64,000 nucleotides of DNA from Ferruginibacter sp. (GCF_028288465.1 NZ_JAQBNR010000019.1:124001-188000); one strand, 5' to 3'; numbered from the stretch's first letter, positions 20,001 to 29,130 are shown. Numbers and translations: made by a program. The notes: generated by a model from the sequence alone, not told the origin.

Positions 20001-20270
20001 CGCACGGTGAAAACAGCATGTATGCAGGCTTGTCCAACACACGCTATCAGCTTCGGTAATGTACATGATAAAGAAAGCGATGTTTATAAGATCAGGTTCG
20101 TTGATCAGAAACACAGAAACTTCTATGTGCTGGAACAACTGCACGTATTGCCGAATGTGAGCTACCTGGCCAAGATTAAAAATTCAGACAGGCACGTGAC
20201 CAACGAAAAAGAAGAAGGCGAAGAAGAAAAGCATGAAGGTGCAAAAACAGCAGAAAAGGAACACGCATAA
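17067..20270 (+). CDS. actB: Alternative complex III subunit B, iron-sulfur/molybdopterin-type protein
   Basis: 1067 residues. A twin-arginine signal lies inside the N-terminus (R48-R49 in PRRDFLKYLG) and is followed by a possible lipobox cysteine (AASC). The body (~80-740) resembles a molybdopterin oxidoreductase that in ACIII carries no molybdenum cofactor. The C-terminal ~250 residues are an NrfC-like ferredoxin module with Cys motifs CTGCSACVVAC, CQHCDNAPCENVCP, CANNCP, CSFC and CMQACP for four Fe-S clusters. It collects electrons from quinol at ActC and passes them to the ActA haems. The tail is very rich in Glu and Lys. It follows actA after a 94-bp spacer with tandem repeats. Confidence 0.94.
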   Translation: MSNKKYWQSFGELNESDAFKKAAKDEFKENLLPLEDLDDGLLNAKAPRRDFLKYLGFSTAAATIAASCEMPVRKAVPYLRKPDDVIPGVANYYASTYVNEGDVVPVLVKQRDGRPIKIEGNEASAITGGGTSAQAQASVLDLYDTTRLRYPMQHDGKDFKEVTSFDAFDKLIATAMGAVAAKPTVILTSTITSPVTQQIITEYLAKSPAGSKHVQYDAISYSGMILANQACYGKKGLPSYHFDNAKVIVSLGADFLGTWLSPVEFSGQYAKTRRITGEKPEMSRHIQFEGALSLTGSNADDRYLHKPSQTGAIALALLAKLGGAVSAAAINDPAVAKGVDAAAAALNANKGAGLVVCGSNDVNIQIIVNAINEAIGANGKTINWAVTSNYRQGIDSDIVKLTEEMNAGAIGALLIYESNPVYTYYDSKKFADGLKKVPVTVSFNGTMNETTELCKFSIPSNHWLESWGDSEAKTGFISLQQPTINPLFKTRPFQASLLKWSGNATDYETYFKTYWTAKTGSADNYDSALQSGLIQPVAMPVGTATFSSGPVTEAAAKIAAVKGGNYEVVIYQKVSIGSGKQANNPWLQETPDPISKVTWDNYAIMSPAMAKAVLALDVIGSQYQGDGYEVHPEKPTVKLTVNGKSLELPVLILPGVHPSVIAVALGYGRESADKNRTSEYIGKSAAGAGFNAYPLVGFDGTGFSYTGAAEIAKTGNTYPLGQTQVHGSSESRPVIYETSLAKFIANPEQVCAEPNEERAKLIPFGGTEYRKDATIYPDLMEEKPGIKWGMSIDLNTCTGCSACVVACTAENNVSVVGKTQVMRAHEMHWLRIDRYFTGDMNNPDVVFQPMMCQHCDNAPCENVCPVAATNHSSEGLNQMTYNRCIGTRYCANNCPFKVRRFNWLDFNGADSFPDNQNPLLGVDLNDVTLQMNDDLTRMVLNPDVTVRSRGVIEKCSFCVQRLQENKLIAKKAEDPTLIRTVKTACMQACPTHAISFGNVHDKESDVYKIRFVDQKHRNFYVLEQLHVLPNVSYLAKIKNSDRHVTNEKEEGEEEKHEGAKTAEKEHA

Positions 20271-20377
20271 AAGATTCACTAATTATCCCAAAGGGGATTT
20301 TAGCATGGCTTGACAATAAATAAAACGTAATATCCCCATTACTTCTTTTTTGGAGATTGGGGCAAATTAAAGATACT

Positions 20378-21829
20378 ATGTCATTATTAAAGTACGAATC
20401 ACAAATCAGGGAACCACTCGTTGATGGTAACAAAAATTACCATCAGGTTACAGAAGACATTATACGTCCGATTGAAATGAAGCCAACCCGTTTATGGTAT
20501 ATTGGTTTTTATATCAGTGTAGCCTTATTATTGTTCGGGGTGTATAGTATTTATCGTGAGGTAACTTATGGTATCGGTCAGTGGAACCTGAACAAAACAA
20601 TCGGATGGGGTTGGGATATTACCAACTTCGTTTGGTGGGTAGGTATTGGTCATGCCGGAACATTGATCTCTGCGATCCTGCTGTTGTTTCGCCAGGGCTG
20701 GAGAACGGGTGTAAACCGTGCCGCTGAAGCAATGACAATTTTTGCTGTAATGTGTGCCGGTCAGTTTCCGATATGGCATATGGGGCGTGTTTGGCTGGCT
20801 TTCTTTATCATGCCTTACCCAAATACAAGAGGTCCTTTATGGGTTAACTTTAACTCGCCGCTGTTGTGGGACGTGTTTGCGATCTCTACTTACTTTACGG
20901 TATCATTGCTATTCTGGTATTCTGGTTTATTACCTGATCTGGCAACTGTAAGAGACAGGGCTAAAACTAAACTGCGTAAATTATTATATGGTGTAGCATC
21001 CTTCGGATGGACAGGCAGTACAAAACACTGGCAGCGTCATGAGTCATTATCACTGGTATTGGCTGGTTTGGCAACACCACTTGTATTGTCGGTGCATACC
21101 ATTGTATCTTTTGACTTTGCCACTTCAGTAATACCGGGCTGGCACACTACAATCTTTCCTCCCTATTTCGTTGCTGGAGCTATCTTCAGCGGATTTGCCA
21201 TGGTGCAAACGCTGATGATCATCTTGAGAAAAGTATTTGCTTTGGAAGATTACATTACACTGGGCCATATAGAAGCAATGAATAAAGTAATTGTATTGAC
21301 AGGTTCTATTGTGGGTATCGCTTATATCACAGAATTATTCATCGCATGGTACGGACAAAATCCTTATGAGTGGTATGCGTTTAAAGAAAACAGGGCTAAC
21401 CTGTTCAGCCCTTATGGCTGGAGTTATTATTTAATGATGTTCTGTAACGTGGTATCTCCCCAGATGTTCTGGTTTAAAAAATTAAGAAGGAATATTGGTT
21501 TTACTTTCTTCATGAGTATCATTGTAAATATTGGTATGTGGTACGAGCGTTTTGTAATCATAGTTACTTCTACTTACAGGGATTACCTTCCATCTTCCTG
21601 GAGTACTTACTATAGCCCTTCTATTTATGAGATCGGTTTTTATGTGGGAACTTTCGGATTGTTCTTTACCTGCTTTTTCCTGTTTGCAAAATACTTCCCG
21701 GTAATTGCCGTAGCAGAAATTAAGAGTGTATTGAAAACAACCGGCGAAAGTTATAAAATGAAGATGACTGATATAGAAAAAGCAGATGCAGAAAAGTTTT
21801 ATATAGAAGAGGTTGAACACGCACACTAG
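20378..21829 (+). CDS. actC: Alternative complex III subunit C, NrfD-like quinol-binding membrane protein
   Basis: 483 residues from the ATG at 20378; a TTG seven codons upstream is less likely. About ten membrane helices, NrfD/PsrC family. It should hold the menaquinol site next to ActB. A short cytoplasmic N-terminus (ESQIREPLVDG) and a charged C-terminus frame the helices. The 107-bp spacer before it contains a small hairpin (ATCCC/GGGAT, 20285-20298) followed by TTTT, which could trim or attenuate the transcript but is too weak for a confident terminator. Confidence 0.93.
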   Translation: MSLLKYESQIREPLVDGNKNYHQVTEDIIRPIEMKPTRLWYIGFYISVALLLFGVYSIYREVTYGIGQWNLNKTIGWGWDITNFVWWVGIGHAGTLISAILLLFRQGWRTGVNRAAEAMTIFAVMCAGQFPIWHMGRVWLAFFIMPYPNTRGPLWVNFNSPLLWDVFAISTYFTVSLLFWYSGLLPDLATVRDRAKTKLRKLLYGVASFGWTGSTKHWQRHESLSLVLAGLATPLVLSVHTIVSFDFATSVIPGWHTTIFPPYFVAGAIFSGFAMVQTLMIILRKVFALEDYITLGHIEAMNKVIVLTGSIVGIAYITELFIAWYGQNPYEWYAFKENRANLFSPYGWSYYLMMFCNVVSPQMFWFKKLRRNIGFTFFMSIIVNIGMWYERFVIIVTSTYRDYLPSSWSTYYSPSIYEIGFYVGTFGLFFTCFFLFAKYFPVIAVAEIKSVLKTTGESYKMKMTDIEKADAEKFYIEEVEHAH

Positions 21830-21830
21830 A

Positions 21831-21864
21831 ATTAATAATTGATAATTAATAATTAATAATTAAC
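21831..21864. repeat. 7-bp tandem repeat in actC-actD spacer
   Basis: ATTAATA, ATTGATA, ATTAATA, ATTAATA, ATTAAC: nearly five copies filling the whole spacer right up to the actD ATG at 21865. Confidence 0.88.
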
Positions 21865-22458
21865 ATGGCTGGAGGAATTAAAAAATTTGTAGTTGGGTGT
21901 TTTGATGATGAAGCAGTGTTGTTTCCTGCGGTGAAAAATGTTCGCCGTAAGGGTTACAAAATTCATGATGTCTACACTCCGTTTCCTGTACATGGTCTGG
22001 ATCATGCGATGGGTTTAAGAGAAACCAGTTTGCATACCGCCGGCTTTATATATGGTATTACCGGAACAGCTACTGCATTAACCTGCATCAGCTGGATCTT
22101 TACAAAAGACTGGCCGTTGAACATTGGCGGCAAACCACATTTCGCCCTGCCGGCATGGATACCAATTACTTTCGAGTTGACAGTATTGTTTGCGGCGGTA
22201 GGTATGGTGCTCACATTTTGCTATCTGTGCCAGCTGTCTCCTTTTGTGAAAAAACATCATTTTCATTTAAGGGCTACTGACGATCTTTTTGTAATGGTAA
22301 TTGAGTGCACTGATAAAACAAATGATGAAGAAGTGCAGGCTTTTTTAACTGCGGCCGGGGCATCTGAAGTAAATGTACAGGTTGCTGAAACCGGGTGGTG
22401 GTTAGGCCGCTACGACAGGGAACAAAAATTATACAGGGAGTTGGAAAAAGGATACTAA
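21865..22458 (+). CDS. actD: Alternative complex III subunit D (DUF3341)
   Basis: 197 residues. N-terminal soluble part with YDVYTPFPVHG-like sequence (here IHDVYTPFPVHGLDHAMG), then two membrane helices (about residues 55-75 and 95-120), then a C-terminal soluble domain. This is the DUF3341 subunit that stabilises the membrane part of ACIII; it binds no cofactor. The start is fixed by a repeat-filled spacer that ends at the ATG. Confidence 0.93.
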   Translation: MAGGIKKFVVGCFDDEAVLFPAVKNVRRKGYKIHDVYTPFPVHGLDHAMGLRETSLHTAGFIYGITGTATALTCISWIFTKDWPLNIGGKPHFALPAWIPITFELTVLFAAVGMVLTFCYLCQLSPFVKKHHFHLRATDDLFVMVIECTDKTNDEEVQAFLTAAGASEVNVQVAETGWWLGRYDREQKLYRELEKGY

Positions 22459-22511
22459 AAGACTCGCTTACTTAGTTTTAAAAGATTTACACAGATATTA
22501 CAACACAGGCA

Positions 22512-23162
22512 ATGAAAAAAAATAATATTCTTATCGTTTTAGCGCTGGCAATAACCGCAGGAGCTGTTATAACAGGTTGTGACAGCAAACGTCAGCCTGG
22601 CAAAATTTACATGCCCGACATGGCATATAGCCGGGCTCTTGAAACATACGCTTTGCTAAACGACACAGTATTTACAGATAATCCCGCAAATCCGGGGCAT
22701 GAAATATTTTATAACCGCAAGCCGGTAGATGGTACCATTCCGGTAGGCGAATTGTTTCCCTACACACTTCCGAATGATAGTAACGGGTATAAGTTAAGTG
22801 CTGAAGTAAAAAATCCTTTACCACCCCTGAATAAAAAGGATATGGATGAGGCAGGAAGGTTGTTCAACATCAACTGTGCTGTTTGCCATGGTGCTGGTGG
22901 AACCGCCAATGGACCATTATCCACGAAAATCGGGGCAATTGCAAATCTAACAACACCGCCTTATGTTGCTATGGCTGACGGAACTATGTTCCACTCTATC
23001 AATTATGGCAAAAATAATATGGGGAGTTACGCTTCTCAATTAAGCAGAAAGCAGCGCTGGATGATTGTACAATATATCAGAACACTACAGCCTAAACCAG
23101 AAAGTACAAGCGGGGCAACACCGGCAAAGACTGACAGTACTGCAGCAGTAAAAAAAGCATAG
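22512..23162 (+). CDS. actE: Alternative complex III subunit E, monohaem cytochrome c lipoprotein
   Basis: 216 residues. The signal peptide ends in a lipobox (ITGC, C22 or so), so LspA and lipoprotein sorting should anchor it in a membrane. One haem site, CAVCHGAGG, at about residues 121-129, with methionine candidates downstream (NNMGSYASQ). The tail is rich in Ala, Thr and Lys. In ACIII, ActE carries the single haem that can relay electrons to the terminal oxidase. It lies 53 bp after actD and 33 bp before actF. Confidence 0.92.
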   Translation: MKKNNILIVLALAITAGAVITGCDSKRQPGKIYMPDMAYSRALETYALLNDTVFTDNPANPGHEIFYNRKPVDGTIPVGELFPYTLPNDSNGYKLSAEVKNPLPPLNKKDMDEAGRLFNINCAVCHGAGGTANGPLSTKIGAIANLTTPPYVAMADGTMFHSINYGKNNMGSYASQLSRKQRWMIVQYIRTLQPKPESTSGATPAKTDSTAAVKKA

Positions 23163-23195
23163 AAAATAAAAGAATTCACTCAAAATAAAGATTAG

Positions 23196-24434
23196 ATGAA
23201 TCAGTCATTCGAATTACCAGGCAGTTATAAAAAGTGGACGATGGGCCTCATAATCGTTGGTGCGGTTGCGTTGCTGTATGGTTTTATTATGTATCATCCT
23301 TTTGGGCATTCAGCAAGAGGTGTAAATGTAAGCGGCACACGCTTTTGGGCTGTGTTGTTGCAAAATAGCGTGTATTGGTTACTGGTAGTAAATGCAGCAA
23401 TGTTTTTTATAGGAGTAACAACATTGGCAATGGGGGGATGGCAGGTAGCCTTGCGCCGGGTGCCTGAGGCAATATCAAGCGTGGTTCCAGTATTAGGTGT
23501 GATTGCATTTTTTATATTAATGGCGATTGTCTGGGGCGGCCACGATGATATTTATCCTTGGGTGAATGAAGCGACTGTAAAGAGTGACAAAATAATAAAC
23601 GGTAAAAGTGGTTTTTTAAATCCAAAGTTCTTTACCGTCTGGAGCGCTATCACAATCGGTCTTTGGTCATTCCTTGGATATAAAATGCGCTCATTGAGTT
23701 TACAGAGTGATCAGGATGGACCAATGGATTATGAAACTGGTAATGCGTGGGTGAAGAAAAATATTTTATGGGCTTCTTTGTTCATCGTTTTCTTCGGCCT
23801 AACTGTTGGGTCAACCATTCCATGGCTTTGGTTAATGAGCATTGATGTTCACTGGTACAGTACTATGTTTAGCTGGTACACTTTTGCAAGTACTTTTGTA
23901 GCCGGCCTGTCTCTGATTGCTTTATTTGTCGTGTTTCTGAAAAATAATGGTCAGCTGCAATATGTTACCGACGAGCACATACATGATATTGGTAAGTTTA
24001 TGTTTGCCTTTTCAGTTTTTTGGGCTTACCTGTGGTTTTCACAGTACATGCTGATATGGTACGCCAACATTCCTGAGGAAACGGGCTACTTTAAGATTCG
24101 TGTTCAGGGACCATACAGAGGCATATTCTTTTTAAACCTGATACTCAATTTTGGGTGTCCGCTGTTGATCTTAATGAAGAAAAGTTCGAAGCGTAATTAT
24201 ACATTATTAACCTTTATGGCGATATTGATTATTTTTGGACATTGGATAGATTTCTGGCAAATGGTTATGCCAGGCACTATGTATGAAAACGCACAAATAA
24301 TGCCGTTTGAGTTTGGAATTGCGCTCTTGTTCATCGGTATCATTATGTGGAGAGTTGGCGTTTATTTCAGTACCAATTCGCTGACCGCCAAAAATCATCC
24401 TTTCCTTAAAGAAAGCATGATTCACCACGTGTAA
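23196..24434 (+). CDS. actF: Alternative complex III subunit F, NrfD-like membrane protein
   Basis: 412 residues, about ten membrane helices, a shorter relative of ActC. Typical stretches are WAYLWFSQYMLIWYANIPEE and the GHWIDFWQMVMPG region. In known ACIII structures ActF is a second NrfD-like core subunit thought to help in proton movement rather than quinol oxidation. It is followed after 69 bp by coxB, consistent with one ACIII-oxidase transcript. Confidence 0.92.
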   Translation: MNQSFELPGSYKKWTMGLIIVGAVALLYGFIMYHPFGHSARGVNVSGTRFWAVLLQNSVYWLLVVNAAMFFIGVTTLAMGGWQVALRRVPEAISSVVPVLGVIAFFILMAIVWGGHDDIYPWVNEATVKSDKIINGKSGFLNPKFFTVWSAITIGLWSFLGYKMRSLSLQSDQDGPMDYETGNAWVKKNILWASLFIVFFGLTVGSTIPWLWLMSIDVHWYSTMFSWYTFASTFVAGLSLIALFVVFLKNNGQLQYVTDEHIHDIGKFMFAFSVFWAYLWFSQYMLIWYANIPEETGYFKIRVQGPYRGIFFLNLILNFGCPLLILMKKSSKRNYTLLTFMAILIIFGHWIDFWQMVMPGTMYENAQIMPFEFGIALLFIGIIMWRVGVYFSTNSLTAKNHPFLKESMIHHV

Positions 24435-24503
24435 ATTGATTGAAGAATACCCAACAAATAATATAATTCATAAGAGTAATAATTACTGAAAATAACTTTG
24501 AGC

Positions 24504-25565
24504 ATGACACAATTTTTGTTAATAGCGATCGTAGTAATGATATTCGTAGTCATTTTCCAGATTGCGAAAGCCAGTGAATACGTGAGCGTATTAAAGGGAG
24601 AAGAGAAGGCACGCAAGCAGACGAATAAGATCAATGCTTTTATGTTGATTTCTTTTTTGATTGTAGGCCTGATAGGTGTTTGGTGGTGCAATGATTTGTT
24701 CTTTGGAAGAACGCTATTTCCGCAGGGAGCAGCATCAGAAATGGGCCAGAAAATAGATTTGATGCTTTACATCACTATCGGAGTTACGGGTGTGGTATTT
24801 GTAATTACCCAGATTTTATTGTTTTGGTTTGCATTTAAATACCAGGAAAAAGACGATCGTAAAGCCTATTACTTTCCACATAATACCAAACTGGAACTGT
24901 TGTGGACAACTGTACCAGCTATATTCCTTACCGTGCTGGTTGTTTTTGGTTTAAAATACTGGTTTAAAATTACCAGTGATGCGCCCAAAGATGCTGTTGT
25001 GGTTGAAGTAACCGGTCACCAGTTTGGATGGGAATTCCGGTATCCGGGAGCTGACGGAATTTTAGGGAAAAAAGATTATAAATTGACAAAGGGCGCAAAT
25101 GGCCTTGGCGTTAACTTCGATGATGAAGCCAGCCATGATGATATTCATGTATCGACCACCATGCACATTCCAGTTAACAGGCCAGTAAAATTTGTAATCA
25201 ATGCACAGGACGTTATACATGATGTAGGCTTAACTGCTTTCAGAATAAAAATGGATGCTGTACCCGGAATACCAACAACACTTTGGTTCACTCCGTTGTA
25301 TACTACAGAGGAAATGAAGGTGAGAACCGGTAACCCCAATTACGTATATGAAATCAGTTGCGACCAGATGTGCGGTAAAGGTCACTTTTCAATGAGAGGC
25401 GTTATTATCGTTGAAAGCGAAGCAGATTACAAAAAATGGCTGGCTACCCAGGAGCCGGAATACTTTACCATTTTCCCTGATAAAAAACCTAAGACAGATA
25501 CACCAGCCGTAGCAGACAGCAGTGCGAAACCGGCACCGCTTGCAGCAATGGTTGATAAAAAATAA
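24504..25565 (+). CDS. coxB: Cytochrome c oxidase subunit II
   Basis: 353 residues from the ATG at 24504. Extra hydrophobic segments precede the usual two-helix hairpin, so four helices are likely. The C-terminal cupredoxin domain has the CuA site: an early His (VIHDVGLTAF), then CDQMCGKGHFSM with both cysteines, the His and the Met ligand. The aromatic electron-entry patch (GHQFGWEFRYPG) is present. No cytochrome c domain is fused here, so electrons must arrive from ACIII haems (ActA/ActE) or a separate cytochrome. The tail is Ala/Pro/Lys-rich. Confidence 0.95.
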   Translation: MTQFLLIAIVVMIFVVIFQIAKASEYVSVLKGEEKARKQTNKINAFMLISFLIVGLIGVWWCNDLFFGRTLFPQGAASEMGQKIDLMLYITIGVTGVVFVITQILLFWFAFKYQEKDDRKAYYFPHNTKLELLWTTVPAIFLTVLVVFGLKYWFKITSDAPKDAVVVEVTGHQFGWEFRYPGADGILGKKDYKLTKGANGLGVNFDDEASHDDIHVSTTMHIPVNRPVKFVINAQDVIHDVGLTAFRIKMDAVPGIPTTLWFTPLYTTEEMKVRTGNPNYVYEISCDQMCGKGHFSMRGVIIVESEADYKKWLATQEPEYFTIFPDKKPKTDTPAVADSSAKPAPLAAMVDKK

Positions 25566-25593
25566 TATTGGTTATCAAAAAATAGTTTAAGAA

Positions 25594-27396
25594 ATGAGTA
25601 CCACTGCAGTATTACACGGAGAAGATATTCACGCAGCACATGATGCAGCGCATGAACATCACCATCACGAAACATTTATCAGTAAATATGTTTTTAGCCA
25701 GGATCACAAGATGATTGCCAAACAATTTCTTATTACGGGAATGATTTGGGCTATCATTGGAGGCTTATTTTCTGTGTTATTCCGTTTGCAACTGGGATAC
25801 CCGGAATCCACTTTTCCGTGGCTGGAAGATTTACTGGGCCATTGGGCTAAAGGCGGCAAATTGCAGCCCGAGTTTTACTATGCGCTGGTAACAATGCATG
25901 GTACCATTTTGGTGTTTTTTGTTTTAACCGCAGGATTGAGCGGAACTTTTGCCAACTTTTTAATTCCATTACAGATTGGTGCAAGAGACATGGCTTCGCC
26001 GATGCTTAATATGCTTAGCTATTGGTTTTTCTTTACCGCTTCTATTATCATGTTTGCTTCTTTATTTGTGCAAACAGGTCCTGCATCGGGTGGATGGACA
26101 ATTTATCCTCCCCTTAGTGCATTGGGTGATGCTTCAAGTGGTTCCAAAATTGGTATGGATCTTTGGCTTGCAAGCATGGCTATGTTTATTGTTAGTTCGT
26201 TGTTGGGTGGGCTTAATTATATCTCTACTATTCTAAACCTGCGTACCAAAGGTATGAGTATGACAAGAATGCCATTGACAATATGGGCGATTTTATTTAC
26301 CGCCATCCTTGGGGTGTTATCTTTCCCTGTATTATTGTCCGGTGCTATTTTACTGTTGTTCGACAGAAATTTGGGTACCAGCTTTTTCTTAAGTGATATA
26401 GTTGTTAACGGAAAAATATTGCCTAACGAAGGTGGTAGTGCTATTTTGTTCCAGCATTTATTCTGGTTCCTTGGCCATCCTGAAGTGTACATTATCATCT
26501 TACCTGCGATGGGTATTTCTTCAGAAGTAATGTCAGTAAATTCCAGGAAACCTATCTTTGGTTACATGGCGATGGTAGGCTCTATGTTTGCTATTGCAAT
26601 CCTTGCTTTTCTTGTTTGGGCGCATCATATGTTTGTAACGGGATTGAACCCTTTCCTGGGAGCATTCTTTGTATTACTTACATTGTTAATTGCCGTGCCA
26701 TCAGCGATTAAGGTATTTAACTGGCTTACTACTTTGTGGCGGGGAAATATCAGGTTTACAGTTGGTATGTTATTCTCTATTGGCTTCGTAAGTATGTTTA
26801 TCTCCGGCGGTTTAACAGGTATTTTCCTGGGTAACTCATCGTTGGATATCCATTTACATGATACCTATTTTATCATTGCGCACTTTCATATTGTAATGGG
26901 TGTGGCCGGTTTCTTCGGTATGTTTGCCGGGGTATACCACTGGTTCCCTAAAATGTACGGCAGGTTCCTGAATTCAACATTGGGATATATCCATTTTTGG
27001 GTTACTTTGATTGGGGCCTATTTAATATTCTGGCCAATGCACTACGAGGGTTTGGCCGGTATGCCACGTCGTTACTATGATTTCAGCGGATGGGAATCAT
27101 TCAAAATGTTTGCGGAATTAAACCAGTTTATCAGCTTTGTATCGATACTTGTGTTTGCCGCACAATTGCTGTTTGTGTTTAACTTTTTTTACAGCATATT
27201 TAAAGGAAGAAGAGTTACCAGCGAAAATCCATGGGGTTCAAATACGTTGGAATGGACCACTCCAGTCAATGCAGGGCATGGTAACTGGCCTGGCGAAATT
27301 CCTGAAGTTTACCGTGGTGCATATGACTATGGTAAAGATGGAAGAGACTTTATTCCACAGACTGAACCTGTTGGTGAAAATGAAAGTCACCACTAA
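25594..27396 (+). CDS. coxA: Cytochrome c oxidase subunit I (haem-copper oxidase)
   Basis: 600 residues, twelve helices. Ligands are visible: the first low-spin haem His in TMHGTILVFF, the CuB His and cross-linked Tyr in GHPEVYIIIL, the CuB pair in WAHHMF, and the high- and low-spin haem histidines in FIIAHFHIVM. The HPEVY form marks an A-type oxidase. The N-terminus is unusual: eight histidines lie in residues 8-25, including HEHHHH. It lies 28 bp after coxB. Together with ACIII it should form the aerobic respiratory supercomplex of this organism. Confidence 0.96.
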   Translation: MSTTAVLHGEDIHAAHDAAHEHHHHETFISKYVFSQDHKMIAKQFLITGMIWAIIGGLFSVLFRLQLGYPESTFPWLEDLLGHWAKGGKLQPEFYYALVTMHGTILVFFVLTAGLSGTFANFLIPLQIGARDMASPMLNMLSYWFFFTASIIMFASLFVQTGPASGGWTIYPPLSALGDASSGSKIGMDLWLASMAMFIVSSLLGGLNYISTILNLRTKGMSMTRMPLTIWAILFTAILGVLSFPVLLSGAILLLFDRNLGTSFFLSDIVVNGKILPNEGGSAILFQHLFWFLGHPEVYIIILPAMGISSEVMSVNSRKPIFGYMAMVGSMFAIAILAFLVWAHHMFVTGLNPFLGAFFVLLTLLIAVPSAIKVFNWLTTLWRGNIRFTVGMLFSIGFVSMFISGGLTGIFLGNSSLDIHLHDTYFIIAHFHIVMGVAGFFGMFAGVYHWFPKMYGRFLNSTLGYIHFWVTLIGAYLIFWPMHYEGLAGMPRRYYDFSGWESFKMFAELNQFISFVSILVFAAQLLFVFNFFYSIFKGRRVTSENPWGSNTLEWTTPVNAGHGNWPGEIPEVYRGAYDYGKDGRDFIPQTEPVGENESHH

Positions 27397-27438
27397 TAAA
27401 GTAGCAATAGCGGGATAACACGGTTATTTATAGATCTC

Positions 27439-27466
27439 TTGTTTTATGTATCGCTGCCTATTTTTG
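27439..27466 (+). promoter_or_regulatory. Predicted internal promoter before ctaB
   Basis: TTG at 27439-27441, 17 bp, then TATTTTTG at 27459-27466, within the 142-bp gap after coxA. The ctaB ATG lies 73 bp beyond. It could allow ctaB and the subunit III genes to be made separately from the upstream operon. Confidence 0.45.
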
Positions 27467-27538
27467 AAATATTTATAAAAGTTCATTTAAAATAGTATCC
27501 TTCTGGTCGAACTTGTTGGAAAAAAGAGGGTAAGGCAT

Positions 27539-28468
27539 ATGTCGAAGGAAAATACAACTATAGCCAATTCAACATCGTTTGCGCTGGCAGCCAAAGTGAA
27601 AGATTATTTTCAGCTAATCAAATTCACTTTGAGTTTCATGGTGGTATTTAGTACGGTTGTAAGTTTTTTGATTGCACCCAATGAATTGTATTATGTGCGG
27701 TCAAAAGTAATATCAGTTCTTTTACTTTTTATTGGTGGTATGCTAATCACAGGATCAGCCAACGCAATTAACCAGGTGCTTGAAAAAAGTACCGATGCAA
27801 TAATGAAACGCACTGCCAGCAGACCAGTAGCCAGTGGCAGAATGCACGCCAATGAGGCAACAGTTTTTGCAGTGATAACAGGCATCATCGGAATTTTTAT
27901 TTTGTGGTACTTTTTTAATTACCAGTGCGCCCTTGTGGGTTTATTTAGTTTATTGCTGTACGGGTTTATTTATACGCCGTTAAAAAAAATTAACTCGATA
28001 GCTGTTCTGGTTGGAGCAATACCTGGAGCACTGCCCTGTTTGATAGGCTGGGTGGCGGCTACAGGAGATTTTAGCATTGGGGGATGGATATTGTTTGGCA
28101 TCCAGTTTTTATGGCAGTTTCCGCATTTTTGGGCAATTGCCTGGCTTGCGCACCAGGATTATACAACAGCAGGATTTAAATTGTTACCCGGCGATAAAGG
28201 ACCAACAAAATTTACCGCATTGCAAACCATCATTTACAGCGCAATGATGATTCCCTTTGGTTTGTTGCCTTATTTTGCAGGCATTACAAATACAGGCACA
28301 CGCGGAATTGTTTGTACGGCTATACTGTTTGTTTGCAATTTATGGATGGTATATGTAAGCATATTATTGTTTAAGAAAATGGATTTAAAGAGCGCAAGAA
28401 AAGTGATGTTCAGTTCTTACTTTTATCTGATGATTGTGTTGCTGGCATTGCTGGTTGGAAGAGCGTAA
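27539..28468 (+). CDS. ctaB: Haem O synthase (protohaem IX farnesyltransferase)
   Basis: 309 residues, UbiA-type prenyltransferase with about eight helices. The first Asp-rich site is present as NAINQVLEKSTDAIMKRTASRP, and the second conserved region as WQFPHFWAIAW...DYTTAGF. It adds farnesyl to haem B for the aa3 oxidase. The haem A synthase (ctaA), which acts next, is not in this window. The gene sits between the oxidase subunit I and III genes. Confidence 0.93.
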   Translation: MSKENTTIANSTSFALAAKVKDYFQLIKFTLSFMVVFSTVVSFLIAPNELYYVRSKVISVLLLFIGGMLITGSANAINQVLEKSTDAIMKRTASRPVASGRMHANEATVFAVITGIIGIFILWYFFNYQCALVGLFSLLLYGFIYTPLKKINSIAVLVGAIPGALPCLIGWVAATGDFSIGGWILFGIQFLWQFPHFWAIAWLAHQDYTTAGFKLLPGDKGPTKFTALQTIIYSAMMIPFGLLPYFAGITNTGTRGIVCTAILFVCNLWMVYVSILLFKKMDLKSARKVMFSSYFYLMIVLLALLVGRA

Positions 28469-28563
28469 TTTGATTCGGAACTTACGTCGTCAGCTTTAAA
28501 AGAATACAGTTTTCTTCAGCATAAGGTATTTTTGTTTGAATTGGGTTTAGTAAAAAACAGCAG

Positions 28564-29130
28564 ATGAGTACAGTGGTAATGGAGCAAAAAAAACGAATAC
28601 ATCCACATAAGTTTACACTTTGGGTTGGCCTTGCAAGCATTATTATGATGTTTGCTGGTTTTACAAGTGCTTATATAATAAAGCGCAATCAGGCAAACTG
28701 GGTTACATTTGACTTGCCCGGAGTATTCTGGTATTCAACTGCAGTCATTATTATCAGCAGTGTTACCTTGTGGCTGGCTCAGAAGGCTTTTAAAAACCGT
28801 GAAATGATCCAATACCGGAAACTGTTGGTTGGTACTTTGGTATTGGGAGTTCTTTTTATAGTATTGCAGATTATCGGTTTCAGGCAACTGTATGTTAACG
28901 GCATGACGTTGAAGACGAATGTGTCATTTTCATTTTTATATGTTATCGTCGGTCTGCATGCAGTTCATGTGTTGGGTGGAATCATTGCTTTGATGATTAT
29001 GTTTGCAAAAGCGTTTAATAAAAAGGTTAGAAACTATGATATGGTACCGGTGGAAGTAATGAGTACTTACTGGCACTTTGTTGATTTTTTATGGATTTAT
29101 TTATTGGTATTTTTGATACTGATCAAATAA
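28564..29130 (+). CDS. Cytochrome c oxidase subunit III, short paralogue
   Basis: 188 residues, five predicted helices, of the subunit III family (VGLHAVHVLGG and STYWHFVDFLWIYLL). It is the shorter of two subunit III genes placed in tandem. It may be an accessory fifth subunit or a divided subunit III. A TATTTTTG box at 28527-28534 lies 29 bp upstream, but I see no -33 element. Confidence 0.88.
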   Translation: MSTVVMEQKKRIHPHKFTLWVGLASIIMMFAGFTSAYIIKRNQANWVTFDLPGVFWYSTAVIIISSVTLWLAQKAFKNREMIQYRKLLVGTLVLGVLFIVLQIIGFRQLYVNGMTLKTNVSFSFLYVIVGLHAVHVLGGIIALMIMFAKAFNKKVRNYDMVPVEVMSTYWHFVDFLWIYLLVFLILIK

